A stretch of 64,000 nucleotides of DNA from Heterohyrax brucei (GCA_028571685.1 CM053141.1:71223833-71287832); one strand, 5' to 3'; counted from the stretch's first letter, positions 10,255 to 21,817 are shown. A program made the numbers and translations. The notes: a model not told the origin generated them from the sequence alone.

Positions 10255-11480
10255 TTAAGTTTATAGCTTATCTAAAGAAGGGCTCATGTTTTCAGAGATG
10301 ATGTATGTATGTGTCTCTGTATGTGTTAAGTAGTTTTTTTTTTTAATCAAGTTTAAGTAGTCCTGCAGCAGTTGATTTAGAGTGAGTTGGACTAGATACA
10401 CTGTTAAGGGAGATTGAGTCTGGCGTGTATGAGTTAGAGGATTATTGATGTTTACCTTAAGATAGCATTGCATTGTTGGTGAGATTGCTGTCCCATCACA
10501 TGAAAGTCTGTGTGTCTTGACCTCTACTACAGCTTGAGAGATGTCCATGAAGTGTACTGTATCTAAATCTGCTCTCTCAAGCCCCAGGTCTCCCTTAGAT
10601 TGGGCCAGACCTGTAGGATCTGTGCCGCTTCGTATGAAATAGGGTTGAACTTCCAGTGCCCTGCTGAGTGGTAATATAGCATGGTAACAAAAATGTTAAT
10701 TCAGATTAAGCCTAGCATTTTTCCAGGCAGAGACTGTCATGTGGTCAGCCCTTTAAAACATGTTGGCTGCTCTTTCAGAGGATTGTTTATGGTGATATTA
10801 AATCCTCTGCATGATTGTACATCTTCAGGTGATTTGATCCAGTTGATGATTTCTAACAACAGGAGACTTGTAAGACAGCATATAGAAGTAAAAACAACGT
10901 GAACACTGTATTTTCTGAATAGAACAGACGTGTTATTAGCGACTAAAAAGACATAAAACTGACAGCATTTACGAGGAAGGGTAGGATGGACCTAGGGGTC
11001 ACCTCTCAGCTTTAGCTTTTCTGTTGGGGACTCACCGTGCCGTTTCTGCTTGGGAGCTTGCTTCACTCTTGTCTCGTGCAGATTCCGGCCTGCCAGTGGC
11101 AATTTGCCATTTCTCTCTCCTTCTCTATGTCGGTACTCTTTAATGCTCCGCTGGTATGGTGTGAAAGTAAAGGGAGACACTCTTGGCACTCTTCTGTATA
11201 TAACAGGCCTGAACCTACTACGTGGTGTTCCCTAGGAAGGTGGCAGGAGATGACACAGGTGTCAGACTACGTAGAAGATTAACCTCTGTCTGTGTGTCAA
11301 GAATCATCCTTCACAAACACTGAGTAATGATGACAGCCAGAGTATGAAGTGGGTGCTCATGGGTTCATAATCTTTGGCTTTTTTTTGGATGGCCTTGGAT
11401 TCGTGATAGAATGAAAGGAGTTTTCTCTACAACTGTTGTAGAATAGATTCTAAAAAGTAATTATTCATGGTTCTTGTCTG
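10255..11480. other. MAST4 intron, unique sequence
   Basis: No gene or known repeat recognised. Small overlapping frames around 11037-11282 have no family resemblance. Confidence 0.5.
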
Positions 11481-11483
11481 TGA

Positions 11484-11800
11484 CCACCACCCGTCTGTCA
11501 GTTTGTCTTACTGTGGTAGCTTGCATGTCACTGTGATGCTGGAGGCTGTGCCACTGGTGTTTCAGATACCAGCAGAGTCACCAGTGGTGGACAGGTTACA
11601 GGGGGGCTTCCTGACTAAGAGAGACTAGGAAGAAAGGCCTGATGATCTCCTTTCATGAATTAGCCAAGGAGAACCCTGTGGATCACAACCGAATATTATC
11701 AGATAGAGCACTGAAAGATGAGTCCCCTGAGTGGGAGGGCACTCACACACACCGCGGATGTCAGCAGTGGAGCCAGGCAGCCCGTTGATCACCAGGATGG
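11484..11800 (+). mobile_element. RTE-clade LINE, 5' fragment
   Basis: Matches the start of the afrotherian RTE element: CCGTCTGTCAGTTTGTC, GTCACTGTGATGCTGGAGGC, CAGATACCAGCAGAGTCACC and AGAGACTAGGAAGAAAGGCC. It is also similar to the segment starting near 54800. No frame survives. Confidence 0.65.
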
Positions 11801-12099
11801 TGCCAGCCTGGATAGGTAACACAGAACAATCCACAACAGCTTGTATGTAAAAGGACTTGTTTATTAGGAATTAGCAAACTTGTGCATTTGAACAAGACCT
11901 GAATGGACACTTCTTTCATTTCTTTCTCCGTCATGATACCTTTCTCAAACCATGTGTTTTTATTGTTCATGTCACACTGTACAGACTGATGAACAATGTG
12001 GGAGCGCGTTTCCCAGCTTGTCTTTCCTTCTCCATTCCTTCCCCTCTCCCCACCTCTCCTGGTATTCCTGAATGTGTTTATCCCTTCTTCTTTGTACAG

Positions 12100-12300
12100 T
12101 TGGCAGTTTTTCAGAGCACTTGGATCAGATAAATGGACGCAACGAGTGTGTGGACAGTACAGATAATTCCTCAAAGCCCTCCAGTGAACCTGCTTCCCAC
12201 ATGGCTCGGCAGCGATTAGAAAGCACAGAAAAAAAGAAAATCTCGGGGAAAGTCACAAAGTCCCTTTCTGCCAGTGCCCTGTCCCTCATGATCCCAGGAG
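12100..12300 (+). CDS. MAST4: MAST4 coding exon e: linker before the PDZ domain
   Basis: The acceptor TTTGTACAG ends at 12099; the donor GTAGAG starts at 12301. The exon reads (V)GSFSEHLDQINGRNECVDS and later KKISGKVTKSLSASALSLMI. The KSLSASALSLMIP stretch is a recurrent element just before the PDZ domain in MAST kinases. The frame stays open for a further 129 codons past the donor, to a stop at 12687-12689. The splice phase, the family sequence and the next exon show that 12300 is the real border of the main product. Confidence 0.95.
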
Positions 12301-14557
12301 GTAGAGATACATCTGTTTGCATGAAACTGTGTGATTTGTGCATGTGGTCCTCTTCCCGACCCCAGTTTGAAATGCTGATTGTGGTGCAAGATTGCCTGCA
12401 GCAGTTAGGGGTGGTATCCCAGTCTAGCCCTCAAGAGCTTCTGCTGGCAGACCCTGTAACCCTCCCTGCAGAACCTCCCCACCTCCAAAGAGCATGTGCA
12501 TCTCTTTCATCTCACTCCCTTCTGCATCAGAAGGTGAACAAGCTTGTCTTTCCACAACGCTTGTTTCTTTTTGTTTTGTTTCCTTGTCTTTTCTTCCAAG
12601 TGATAAATTTCCTTCCAGTGAATAATTTTTGTTCCCTAGACCGTGCATCACTGATGTACTTTACTGAGCTGTTTACAGCATGTGTGTGAGAAAGCTAAGT
12701 ATAGTTTCTCCTCTTCTAATTAATGAGGAAATAGACATAGAGTGTAAGCTTTTCATTTCTGGGGCTGCACCAAGTCAGAGCCAGCCCTGAAATTATGTCT
12801 TCCTAATCCTGTTTGTTGATCTGTGCCTCCTCCTGCTGGTAGTAAAGTCATTTGCTGTGCCGTACTGGAAAACTGGGTTTAATTGTGGTTTTGTTGAATT
12901 ATAGTATTTTTCCACAACTGGGTTTTGCTTCTACTGACCGCTAAGTCTGTTATGATTTCACTGTCACAGATGAAATATATGCCCTGGTGGTTGTGACTTA
13001 TCATTCAAATGAGAGCAAGAGCGTGTACATGGGAAATGAATTATATTGCAGAGACTTGTATCTGGAAGACAAACCATGTATATAAGAGATTGTTTCCCTT
13101 TTTAAACTTTCCTATTTTTGTAGGAGGACAAAAATGCTCATTTGTGAGTAGTGTTTGTTGTAGCAGATTCAGTTTTCTGGGAAGCATCCCATTTAGCACC
13201 ATGAAACAAGTGCCTGTTTCCCAGTTTGAATGTCACTTATAACCCCCAGGCAATAGCTCCCAATACAGCTGCACAGTGGGGAAGGTAAGTTGGAAATAGT
13301 CTGGTCCACTTTTAAGAGATGATAAAAATGCCCACACTTTCGTGAAGTAGAGAAATTATTAAATTTATAGAGATGAGCGAGACCCATTGTGGTTTAAAGA
13401 CCTGGGCTTAGACCCACGTGTGTCCTCTTCCCACTTGCGTGGTGGAAATTCCTGCCCACCAGTGTGCTGCTATTCTCTGACATTACATTTAGACAGAAAA
13501 GAGCCAGCCAAAGGGAACCACAGTGTCTCTTGAAGTCAGAGAGCAAAGGCAGCTTTGTTCCATTTGGGACAGACATAAGAACTGGAGGGATACTTCTGGC
13601 TTATTGTGGCCACAGCAGAATTCTAGTGAATCTTTAGTAGTGCTGGGCAGTTTGTAGCCTGGTGCTGACTGAGCTCACATTTAAATCTCAGCATCTTTGT
13701 AGATTATTCTGTCTTTTTCTCAGAATCACACATACACACACACCACACAGTTTTAATTGCCAGTTAAGATGTTTAGATTCATGTGGCCCCAGTAATGATG
13801 TGAACTACAAACTAAAAGTGTGCCTGCTTATAAGACAAGGCAAACAGTGAGGAGAATTAGCGTTTTGACTATGAACTGAGTTTTCCCTTACAATTTCTTT
13901 ATTTCCCTCACCTGCTTTATCTTCTCAAAAACCTTAGTACTAGAAATGCAAGTAATATATGAAGACAACCAGTTGTTACCATGGCAATAAAGAGTCACTC
14001 TCAGAAGTCACCATTTGCGGTTTCTTTTTTAAATCAAAATTTTCTAGTCGATACTAGCTTGATGACATTGTAAAAAGCAGTTGACAAACTAATAAATTCT
14101 TTTCCTGGCCATATATGTTTAAAAAGGACTACGAAAATTGTTAAGGGCAAGATTTAGAGTCTGAGTATCATATAGTCTATATAGTCCCCCTGTGCGAAGA
14201 TGTACTTGAAATAAATGTATCTATGACTTATTTCTTTAAAATATTTTAACTAAAGATATCACAGCCAGAGAGTAACTAGACTTTGTGTGCTTTAATTAGC
14301 ATAGATAACTAGTATAGTGTATTAGTTGGAAAATTAGCTAAAATAGGAATACTTGCAAAATTTCCTTAATAATCTTGTTTTGAAGTCCATGTTAACTACT
14401 GATATAATGCAAACTTTTTTGTACTATATCATCTTGATTTGGCTGCTGGAAATGAAGGGGGTTGTTTTGTGACCATGCCTTCTGACATGGGGAGGGCTAG
14501 CTGCGTGGGTGTCCATGGGACCAGGGTCAGTGCTGATGACAGGTGTCTTTGTTGCAG
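12301..14557. other. MAST4 intron, mostly unique
   Basis: Contains a short (CA)n run near 13725-13745 and an in-frame extension of exon e to 12689. No transposon or gene recognised in the rest. Confidence 0.55.
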
Positions 14558-14787
14558 ATATGTTTGCTGTTTCTCCACTGGGAAGTCCCATGTCTCCCCA
14601 TTCCCTATCCTCGGACCCTTCTTCTTCACGAGATTCCTCACCCAGCCGAGATTCTTCAGCAGTGTCCGCCAGTCCGCATCAGCCCATTGTAATCCACAGC
14701 TCAGGAAAGAACTATGGGTTCACCATCCGAGCCATCCGTGTCTATGTGGGGGACAGTGACATCTACACAGTGCACCATATTGTTTGG
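14558..14787 (+). CDS. MAST4: MAST4 coding exon f: PDZ domain, first part
   Basis: The acceptor TTGTTGCAG ends at 14557; the donor GTAAGA starts at 14788, outgoing phase 0. It opens with a Ser-rich run ([19 protein letters not shown] and [15 protein letters not shown]), which is a likely phosphorylation-rich linker, and enters the PDZ fold at [20 protein letters not shown]. The NYGFTIR stretch is the carboxylate-binding loop (the GLGF position) that holds the C-terminus of partner proteins. The exon ends at YTVHHIVW, on the second to third strand of the domain. PDZ partners cannot be read from the sequence. Confidence 0.96.
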
Positions 14788-15389
14788 GTAAGACCGACAG
14801 TTTCTTGTACTTGTTGCTTTTTCATTTCTGGGCAAATCGGATCATGAATGTACTGGCTGAAGCATAGTTAATATCAAATGTACTTCCTGTGAAGCTACAT
14901 TTGAGAGCTATCTGACTGTCCTTTTAGTTTTCCTTTTGTGTGGTGAAATGGAATTCAGCAAAACCTAGTCATTTCTCATTCTTCTGTCAAGTTTCCGTAT
15001 TTGATTTTCCACTTTTGGATTCCAAGCTAATAGAAATATCCAGAGAGAGTCCTCCTTCTTTTTTTCTCTTTTTATTTTCTTCTTTTTCTGGTCTTTTTAA
15101 AAAATCACTGTCTCAATTTCGCCGGAGTTTTGTTGTTGTTCTTTGTCTTTTGCGCTTGAGGACTTTTTCCCTCGGGTGAACTAGCAACTCGAGATGATTT
15201 TGCGTGTATTAGACAAGTTTCTTACAGCTGCATTAAAATGATTGTATACTCAAACAAACAAATGTATGCAAATAATATTTTAACATCTTATGTATTTCTA
15301 CATCTTAGAAAACAAAATCTTTTAAATATTGTATTCTGTAATTGTTCTTTGTATGTCATGAAACAATCCCTGAGGTGCATCCTCAGTTT
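14788..15389. other. MAST4 PDZ intron, unique sequence
   Basis: T-rich at 15050-15130. Nothing recognised. Confidence 0.5.
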
Positions 15390-15843
15390 GTCAGGACACA
15401 CGTCACAATAAAAAACACATGACAATTAGCCCTCAAAGCTTTGAAAATACTCTTTCTTACGTTTTCTGAGACATACTGCATAATGGCCCTGCCCTCCAGA
15501 CTCTGGATATTGGTCACCCTCTCTGGATTCTGAGTGGAGACCCCTGGCCCTGTGCTGCAGCTGTGCCTAGAAAGGCTCACTTGGACAGCAACTCTGCCCC
15601 TTTAGCTTTAGGTGCACCTGAAGCCCAAATGAGTGGCAGTTCCACCCTCACAAACACAGAAAGTCCTGGCTCCACCTTTCAAACTCCTGGGGCCGTGGTC
15701 ACACCCTTTGAGACTGAGGCAGCTCAGCTTATCAGGCTGTTTTGTCTCTTCAGCTTCTGCTTCCTGTGGCTTCAGGGCCTGAACCTCAGGGCCCCATCTG
15801 CCCTTCAAGGCAAGTGTTCCAAAGCTCTGTAGCTCCACTCTTG
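15390..15843. mobile_element. MaLR-internal-like segment, uncertain
   Basis: Shares wording and order with 1370-1720 of the MaLR-type element (GCCCTGCCCTCCAGAC, then ACTCTGC.CCTTT and AGCTTTAGGTG, and CCTTTGAGA). It probably derives from the internal region of a similar element. The relation is by eye only and could be partly composition. Confidence 0.35.
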
Positions 15844-16315
15844 CTAGAAAGCTCCCCGCACAAAGACACTTAAAGATTTTCGCAGAAAACAGTATGTCAA
15901 GACATACTGATCTGCTCGATCAATGCCACCGATGTATTTTATGTAATTTACCATAATATTAGGTTTCTCAATGTTTGACTTCCACAACAACTCTATGGTA
16001 GTCATTTCTGCATTATCCCAAGTGGTCAAACAAGTGACAGTCCTTTTATCTTTCCACACTAGAAATAGAATGTTACATTTTCGATGTGCTACCATGGATT
16101 TTTTTTTTAAGGAATTTTGGTTTATTTATTTCACTTGGTAATTCCTTTCTATTTGTTAACAACATCCCAGTTAAAAACAACAATTGTCATGGCTCCGTCA
16201 CCTGAGATGCGCCTCTCAAGTTATCACATGAGAAGCTGTGGTGCCTGAGAGGGGCCTCTCAGGTTATCGCATGAAACACCATGGTGCCTGAGAGGGGCTT
16301 CTCGAGTGCAAAGGG
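15844..16315 (-). mobile_element. piggyBac-type DNA transposon remnant
   Basis: On the minus strand 15844-16095 encodes 83 residues matching the C-terminal part of piggyBac transposases: WKDKRTVTCL, then KPNIMVNYIKYIGGIDRADQ, then YCFLRKSL. In the family, the GGxDxxDQ box carries two of the catalytic aspartates; both are present. Toward the outer side lie two and a half 43-bp units with CCTGAGAG/CTCTCAGG palindromes (16201-16306). The far end, read on the minus strand, is CCCTTTGCACTC, similar to piggyBac terminal repeats. The rest of the transposase is missing, so it is dead. It sits in the intron between the first two PDZ exons of MAST4. Confidence 0.7.
16201..16306. repeat. Tandem 43-bp palindrome-bearing units
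   Basis: Units at 16201-16243 and 16244-16286, and a partial one to 16306. The second unit starts with CCTGAGAG-GGGC-CTCTCAGG, an 8-bp-arm hairpin. Probably subterminal repeats of the adjoining piggyBac remnant. Confidence 0.7.
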
Positions 16316-16514
16316 CTTCCTTATTTTAGAATAATGACCCTCTTCCTTATTTTAGAGTAATGACAGAACAGGAATAGGGACCATGCCTTTTTGATTTCCT
16401 ACCAGAAGCTTATGATCATTAGTTAACTCAGGGTATTCCACCAGAAAAAATAATAGGTATTGGGGTCATCATTTGTTTGGTTATGATTATCTATGTTCTG
16501 CTCTTGGACTTTAG

Positions 16515-16637
16515 AATGTAGAAGAAGGAAGTCCAGCATGCCAGGCAGGCCTGAAGGCTGGAGACCTGATCACACATGTCAATGGAGAACCCGTGCATGG
16601 ACTTGTCCACACAGAAGTTATAGAGCTCCTGCTAAAG
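16515..16637 (+). CDS. MAST4: MAST4 coding exon g: PDZ domain, middle
   Basis: The acceptor TTTAG ends at 16514; the donor GTATTG starts at 16638; phase 0 on both sides, so it is a whole-codon exon of 41 residues. It encodes [20 protein letters not shown], then [20 protein letters not shown]. The [13 protein letters not shown] and VNG motifs are the classic PDZ loop between strands C and D and the helix that follows. Exon length is a multiple of three, so skipping would keep frame but remove the core of the domain. The intron before it carries a piggyBac remnant about 200 bp upstream of the acceptor; the intron after it is about 13 kb long. Confidence 0.96.
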
Positions 16638-17620
16638 GTATTGTCTCTTTTTTATATCATGACCATACAGATGAGATAAGTTTCCAGAAGGATCCTATGG
16701 TTCGAAAACACTGAATTTCTTTTTTCCCATGGTGCTTCCACACACATAATCTCATTAATGTGAAAGTATGCAATACTCAAAGGTTTCATGAAAAGATAAA
16801 GGTATTATGAATTCACTGATTATGTATCAGGAAAAAATGGCTTTATATGTCTGCATTCACTGCATAATTTAAATTTATTCTTATTTTAAATAAGAGTCAT
16901 CTTTGTTTCATGTACCTCACACAGTGAAATCCATTTGAAAATCACGTATCCTGATTTCCTTCAGGAACAGTCAAGGGGCTACAGTGGAGTATATGGAAGA
17001 TGAAGTAGTATTACGCTGTGAGGCCGGATCTGAAGGTTTAGTCTGAGAACTGGACCTTTTGAAAGATAGAGTTGTGAATGTATATATATACATATGAATT
17101 ATAAAAATTACTGGAGATGAAAGGAAGAGTTCCAGCAGTGTATCAGGGCTTTTCCACCTCATACAAGTGAATTGGAATGGAGGTTAGTTTCTATTTAAAA
17201 TGTAACTCGGTAAAGTCCGTGGGGTAAGAAGATCCCAGAAATGCATGAACACCTATCTAAGTAAAGAGAAAGAGAAAATATGCATTGATCTTCTGAGACA
17301 GTGCTGCTGAGTTGTTTGCTTTGCCACTGGATAGCTCTGAGTTACAGCTCTAAATATTCGTCTGGTTTAAAACCAAAGCAACTTGTAACATTTTTGTTTT
17401 TAAGAAATAGTCTAACTTATCTGTGATGAAAATTCAATTTCAACAATATAATTTCTAATTACAATGCTATTTTTAGAAATCAAGAAGCATATCAAGCTTG
17501 CTTCTCAAGCAGCCTGCTTCAAACTTGTAGCAGAGCTATCAGATACAGAGATGTAAACCACAGCGAGAACCTACAACCTGTTCAGAGAGACAGCATCGTA
17601 ACTACCTATGCTGTTTGTGA
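16638..17620. other. MAST4 intron, unique sequence
   Basis: AT-rich, with a small TATATA run near 17080. No gene or clear transposon. Confidence 0.5.
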
Positions 17621-17621
17621 G

Positions 17622-18036
17622 CCATTGAGCGATTTCAATGCATAGTGATCCCAAGGGGTGGAGTAGAAGGGCCCCACAGGAATTCCAAGGCTGTAATTTT
17701 TATGAAAGAGCCCTGGTGACACAGTGGTTAGGTACTTGGGTGATAACTGAAAGGTCAGTAGTTTGAACCCACCTGCCATGCCTCTGAAGAAAGATGTGAT
17801 AGCCTGCTTCTGTAAAGATCACAGCCCTGGAAATCCTGTGGGGCGCTTCTACCACATCCTATGAGGTATTGACTTGACGGCAATGGTTTTGGCTCTTTGT
17901 TTTGTTTTGATTTTGGCTTTTTGTGCTTATGGAAGCACATTGCTGTGTTTTTCTACTCTACAGCCAGTGGTGGGTTCAAACTGCCATCGTTTGGGTTAAC
18001 AGCTGAGCACTTAGCCACTCCACCACCAGGGGTCCT
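17622..18036 (-). mobile_element. AfroSINE, antisense, split by a second SINE
   Basis: The left half (17622-17703: ATTGAGCGATTTCAATGCAT, TGGAGTAGAAGGGCCCCAC) and the right half (about 17925-18036: GGTGGGTTCAAACTGCC, GGTTAACAGCTGAGCACTTA, ACCACCAGGGGTCC) join into one long-variant copy interrupted at 17704-17910. Confidence 0.8.
17704..17910 (+). mobile_element. AfroSINE, sense, nested in an antisense AfroSINE
   Basis: GAGCCCTGGTGACACAGTGG head, TTCTGTAAAGATCACAGCCC insert of the long subfamily, TTGACTTGACGGCAATGG tail and a TTTG-rich end. It lies between the two halves of the copy at 17622-18036. Confidence 0.88.
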
Positions 18037-18074
18037 ATAAATACATGCATGTCGTATAAATGATGTCATTCTGA

Positions 18075-18350
18075 CCGCTACTCTGAGGCAGACACCATAG
18101 TAGGTGGTTGGTAACAGAGAAATTAAGGTATAGTCCATGCCCTGGAAAAGTACAGGAGATGTAGGTAAAATGGTATGATCTAACTTGGTTAGTCAAGGCC
18201 ACAGCAGAGGGAGGAGTTGAGTACATCTGGAGAGAGCAAGAAGGGTCATCACAGAGAGGTACTAATGACCTAGAACTTGAAGGAAATTAGGAATTTGAAA
18301 GGCATTACAGGGAAGTGAGTATGCCAAGACTTTAAAAAGCAAGTGCAGTT
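18075..18350 (-). mobile_element. L2 LINE fragment, antisense
   Basis: Shows the antisense L2 pattern: AGTCCATGCCCTGGAAAAG, GACCTAGAACTTGAAGGAAA and GAAAGGCATTACAGGG. Old and divergent. Confidence 0.45.
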
Positions 18351-19385
18351 AAGTGACTCTGTTCTTCCCTCTCCTGTCACTCCTTCAGTGTGGCAAGTGT
18401 ATTCTTCAGAAGGGTTGGGATCTGTTGTGAGTTCCAAGTCTAGTAAATAGTGTCTGTATCCGAAGGTCCAGGGTGAAGAAGTAGATCACATAAAGCTATT
18501 GCAATTCATTAATTCATAACACTAGTGAGATTTTGGTCTTGGATTCAAGCCCAGTGGGGGATTGGGGTTGACTGGTGCCATCGTCCATGCCTGTGGGTGT
18601 TCCTCTAACTCTAGCTGACTTTCTCACAAATGCATGCTATTCATCACTGGAAAGATGAGACTGAATATTGAGAGAACATTACACAGTCGTAGGCAGTGCT
18701 GTAAATTACCATGGCCAGATACGTAGCGGATCTGACAGCAGTCCTGCCCAGGAGATGTAGAGTTACTATTCACTCCCTACACAATGCCTAGTACCTGGTA
18801 CATCGGTGGGCACTCACTAAGGGATTGTTGAATCGACATGAAATGTGGGATTTCTCCTTTGCTTACTGTCCAAACATTACCATGAGTGGGGCCAAGTCTC
18901 ACCTGACTACTTTGGTTGTGTGTTGACACGTATCTTAATATATGTGCCATTGAGTTTGATAGTAAAAGGCTTAAAGCCTTTGAAGCTAATCTAGCCCTTT
19001 GCTGTATTGCTGCTAAGTAGAAACCAAAGGCCCTTCTGGCACCTACCTGGATAAGACCTGAGTTTTTTAGTTCTGTTCACCATCTATCTCTGATAATAAT
19101 CTTTGTCCCACTGGGCTGTCCAAGAAATGGGAGGCAGAGCAAGATTGCTATCTTCGATATCCCTTTACTGTGAAATTCATGTGAAATGACCTCAGCAGCT
19201 CCAGGACAAAATTGAAGAAAACATAGAAAAACTTATGAATCTGCCTAGCTTCATCTCTTGGAATACTTGATCCTATGGTCCAGTGTTGTTCTATTACTTG
19301 GTTGCAGATCTGTTTGTGCTGAAGAAGGGTCCAGGAAAGTTTTTTCCCTTTGTCTCCTATACCCCTTCCAGATGGTTAAAAAACA
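18351..19385. other. MAST4 intron, unique sequence
   Basis: An L2/MIR-like end (CAATGCCTAGTACCTGGTAC) may lie near 18780-18840. Nothing else recognised. Confidence 0.4.
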
Positions 19386-19389
19386 AGCA

Positions 19390-19546
19390 AAAAACAGTGC
19401 CATGAAATTGATTCCAACTCACGGTGATCCTGTAGCACAGAGTAGAACTGCCCCATGGAGTTTCTAAGGAGTGTCTGGTGATTTGAACTGCTGACCTTCT
19501 AGTTAGCAGCCATAGCACTTAACCACCATACCACCAGGCTTTCTAT
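19390..19546 (-). mobile_element. AfroSINE, antisense
   Basis: GTGCCATGAAATTGATTCC, AGCACAGAGTAGAACTGCCC, AGTTAGCAGCCATAGCACTT and CATACCACCAGGCTTTC. Confidence 0.92.
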
Positions 19547-20933
19547 CCAGGTGGTTAGAGATCCCAAAAGTAGGCAGACAAAGGTGTTTAATATCTGCAG
19601 AATGCTCCTTGAGCTTTTGTAGGAGTATGTCCTGACCCTTTGTGTTAGAGAAGAAGTCTGCATCTTGTAGGTGAGATTTTTTTAGTTGTCATTCTTCCTA
19701 CTAAAACTTTTTCCCAATCTTGGCATTAGTGACTAAAAGATTAATAGGATTTTAAATAGTAATAATTTTTGCTTTCTACATGGTTTATAGGAGTGTTGAG
19801 TTATATGCAGAATAGTTCTGCTATAGAATAGCTTGTATCATACCTGCTCATAAAATCAGAATACTAAATAATAAGCTAAATATTAAATATACATACACAC
19901 ATACTTATGTGTGTATGTGCATACATATATTTAGGCATTATATTTTGTTGCAGTGTTCTGCTTTCTTGAAACATAATCATGTTCATTATTTTACAAAATA
20001 TTTTAAAAATATGATTCTGGATTTCAAAATCTCTCTTCCTCCTCCTATAGAATTTAAGTATTCATTTCCCCTAAAGGTGGAAACATGTTTTACAGAATTC
20101 GTTGTTTCCCTTTTTTAACTTTTTGTCCTTGTCTGGCTCTGGAACGCTGTCCACCACCTGAACCCCTCGTTCCTAGGTCTAGTCCACAGGACTAGACTGT
20201 GTTGCTGAAATCCCTTGCACATACTGTGGTTGACAACAGCTGGCCCCCTTCAGAGCCGTGCTGTGCTCTGTCACAGATCCAAGCAGAGGATCCTACCCCT
20301 GGTTCATAAAGAAGACACTCTAAAGAAACAACCAGTGTAATGAAACAAAGAGGATACGAGGGATTTAATTATCTTCCCAGTGAAGTGTGTAATCGTGAAG
20401 CTTTCTTCCAAATTGAGCCAGCAGTTCTTGAACGAAGAGTGTAAAGCGACTGGTGTCGGCCCTGGGCCCTTTACTCGCTGTCATTGGTTCCGTACCAGCT
20501 AAGCAGTCCAGTTCTCCTGGCTACTGTTTGTATGATGTTGTATGCTTGCAAAACACTTCACAGAAGCTCATGGCACTGTTAGTATAAGGTGGAAACACCC
20601 ATCACACACGGCTATATATGTATGCAAATGTATGTACAATATTTATCTTTTGGATTTTGAACATAGCAAGCATTATTCCCATTTTGTGGCTTGACATGAT
20701 CCTCTCTGCCCTCAGAACTTCTAAGTGAACTTGGTGTAGAAAAGCTAACTTAGATGCTCAGAAAGCTTGTCCAGGGTCTCTCAGCCTCCCAGGTCCATGG
20801 AATTATAACTCCTCTTATTTATCTAGTTGAACTCCCCAGTGCAACATGAGTCCCTTAAAATACATTCTTTCCTCTTTGGTGCACACCTTGCCTGCCATGA
20901 AGAATTAACTACCTTTGTTCCACTTTTAAAGAA
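19546..20933. other. MAST4 intron, unique sequence
   Basis: Includes the CATACACACATA/TATGTGTGTATG inverted repeat at 19892-19917. No gene recognised. Confidence 0.5.
19892..19917. repeat. 12-bp-arm inverted repeat of CA/TG type
   Basis: The arms CATACACACATA and TATGTGTGTATG are exact reverse complements around a 2-nt centre. Most likely a microsatellite derivative. Confidence 0.8.
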
Positions 20934-21085
20934 AATCACATTGCTATTGGGTCAATTCTGACTCATAGTGACCCTATGAGGACAGCAGAACTGCCCCTTA
21001 GGGTTTCCAAGGAGTACTTGGTAGATTCGAACGGTCAACCTTTTGGTAAGCATCTGTAGTTCCTCACCACTGCACAAGGTTTCCT
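20934..21085 (-). mobile_element. AfroSINE, antisense
   Basis: TTGGGTCAATTCTGACTCAT, AACTGCCCCTTAGGGTTTCC, CCAAGGAGTACTTGGTAGAT and a shortened head (CACAAGGTTTCC). Confidence 0.88.
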
Positions 21086-21519
21086 GTTCTACCTTTAGGC
21101 ATCGGCAGTTTTTCTAACAGAACTTTTGTAATGGACCAAAATCTGACTCCATCTTGGAGGCCGTGTTGACCCAGTCATACTCCCTGCTTCCCAGGTCATT
21201 TGTTGGTGCTAACTTGTGTAACCTAGGAGACTGTCTATTCGACCTGCCCACTTTCTAAGTATAGCTTTAGTTGAAATTCATGATATGTAAGAGAAGCCCT
21301 ACAATTTTACCAGCCTGTGATTCAGAAATTTACTTTATGGAAAGGAAAACCTCTCAGAAACCTCTAAATTCTAAAGTGGGAACCCTCAAAGGCATCCTTA
21401 TGACCATCTTCACATATTTACTGGGCTCCTGATATGTGCAGAGCATGGTTATGGATCCTGCAGGTGTGCACATAAAATCTCACACAGGAATAAATGCTGG
21501 TAGAAAGCAAGCTTATGCA

Positions 21520-21745
21520 CCTGGCCAGGCTCTGTTTTAAGTGCTTTATGGAAATAAGCTCCTGTAATCCTCACATTGCCCTATGAGGTGGATGCTATCA
21601 ATATAAATGTCCCATTTCACAGACGAGGGATCGAAAGCACATGGAAGTTAGCAAGCAGTGCAAGAGTATGTGCTAGGAAGGAGCAGGAGAGGACTTGAAC
21701 CCAGGCATTGTGGCTCCAGACCCTGTGCCTGCAGTTCCTGCTCTT
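21520..21745 (+). mobile_element. MIR SINE
   Basis: CCAGGCTCTGTTTTAAGTGC, CCTCACATTGCCCTATGAGG, CATTTCACAGACGAGG and GGACTTGAACCCAGGC follow the MIR order. An ancient mammal-wide SINE. Confidence 0.75.
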
Positions 21746-21817
21746 GTGCCATACAGGAAGGCTTTGTCGCCAAATTGGTCATCTAATACTCGTAAGGGAA
21801 AAGACTGGCAATACTAA

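Noticed and set aside
12424..12651. Minus-strand 75-codon frame opposite the exon e extension
   Set aside because: No conserved features; an antisense shadow.
16201..16306. CRISPR-like array
   Set aside because: Only two and a half units, adjacent without spacers, in a mammalian intron beside a transposon terminus.
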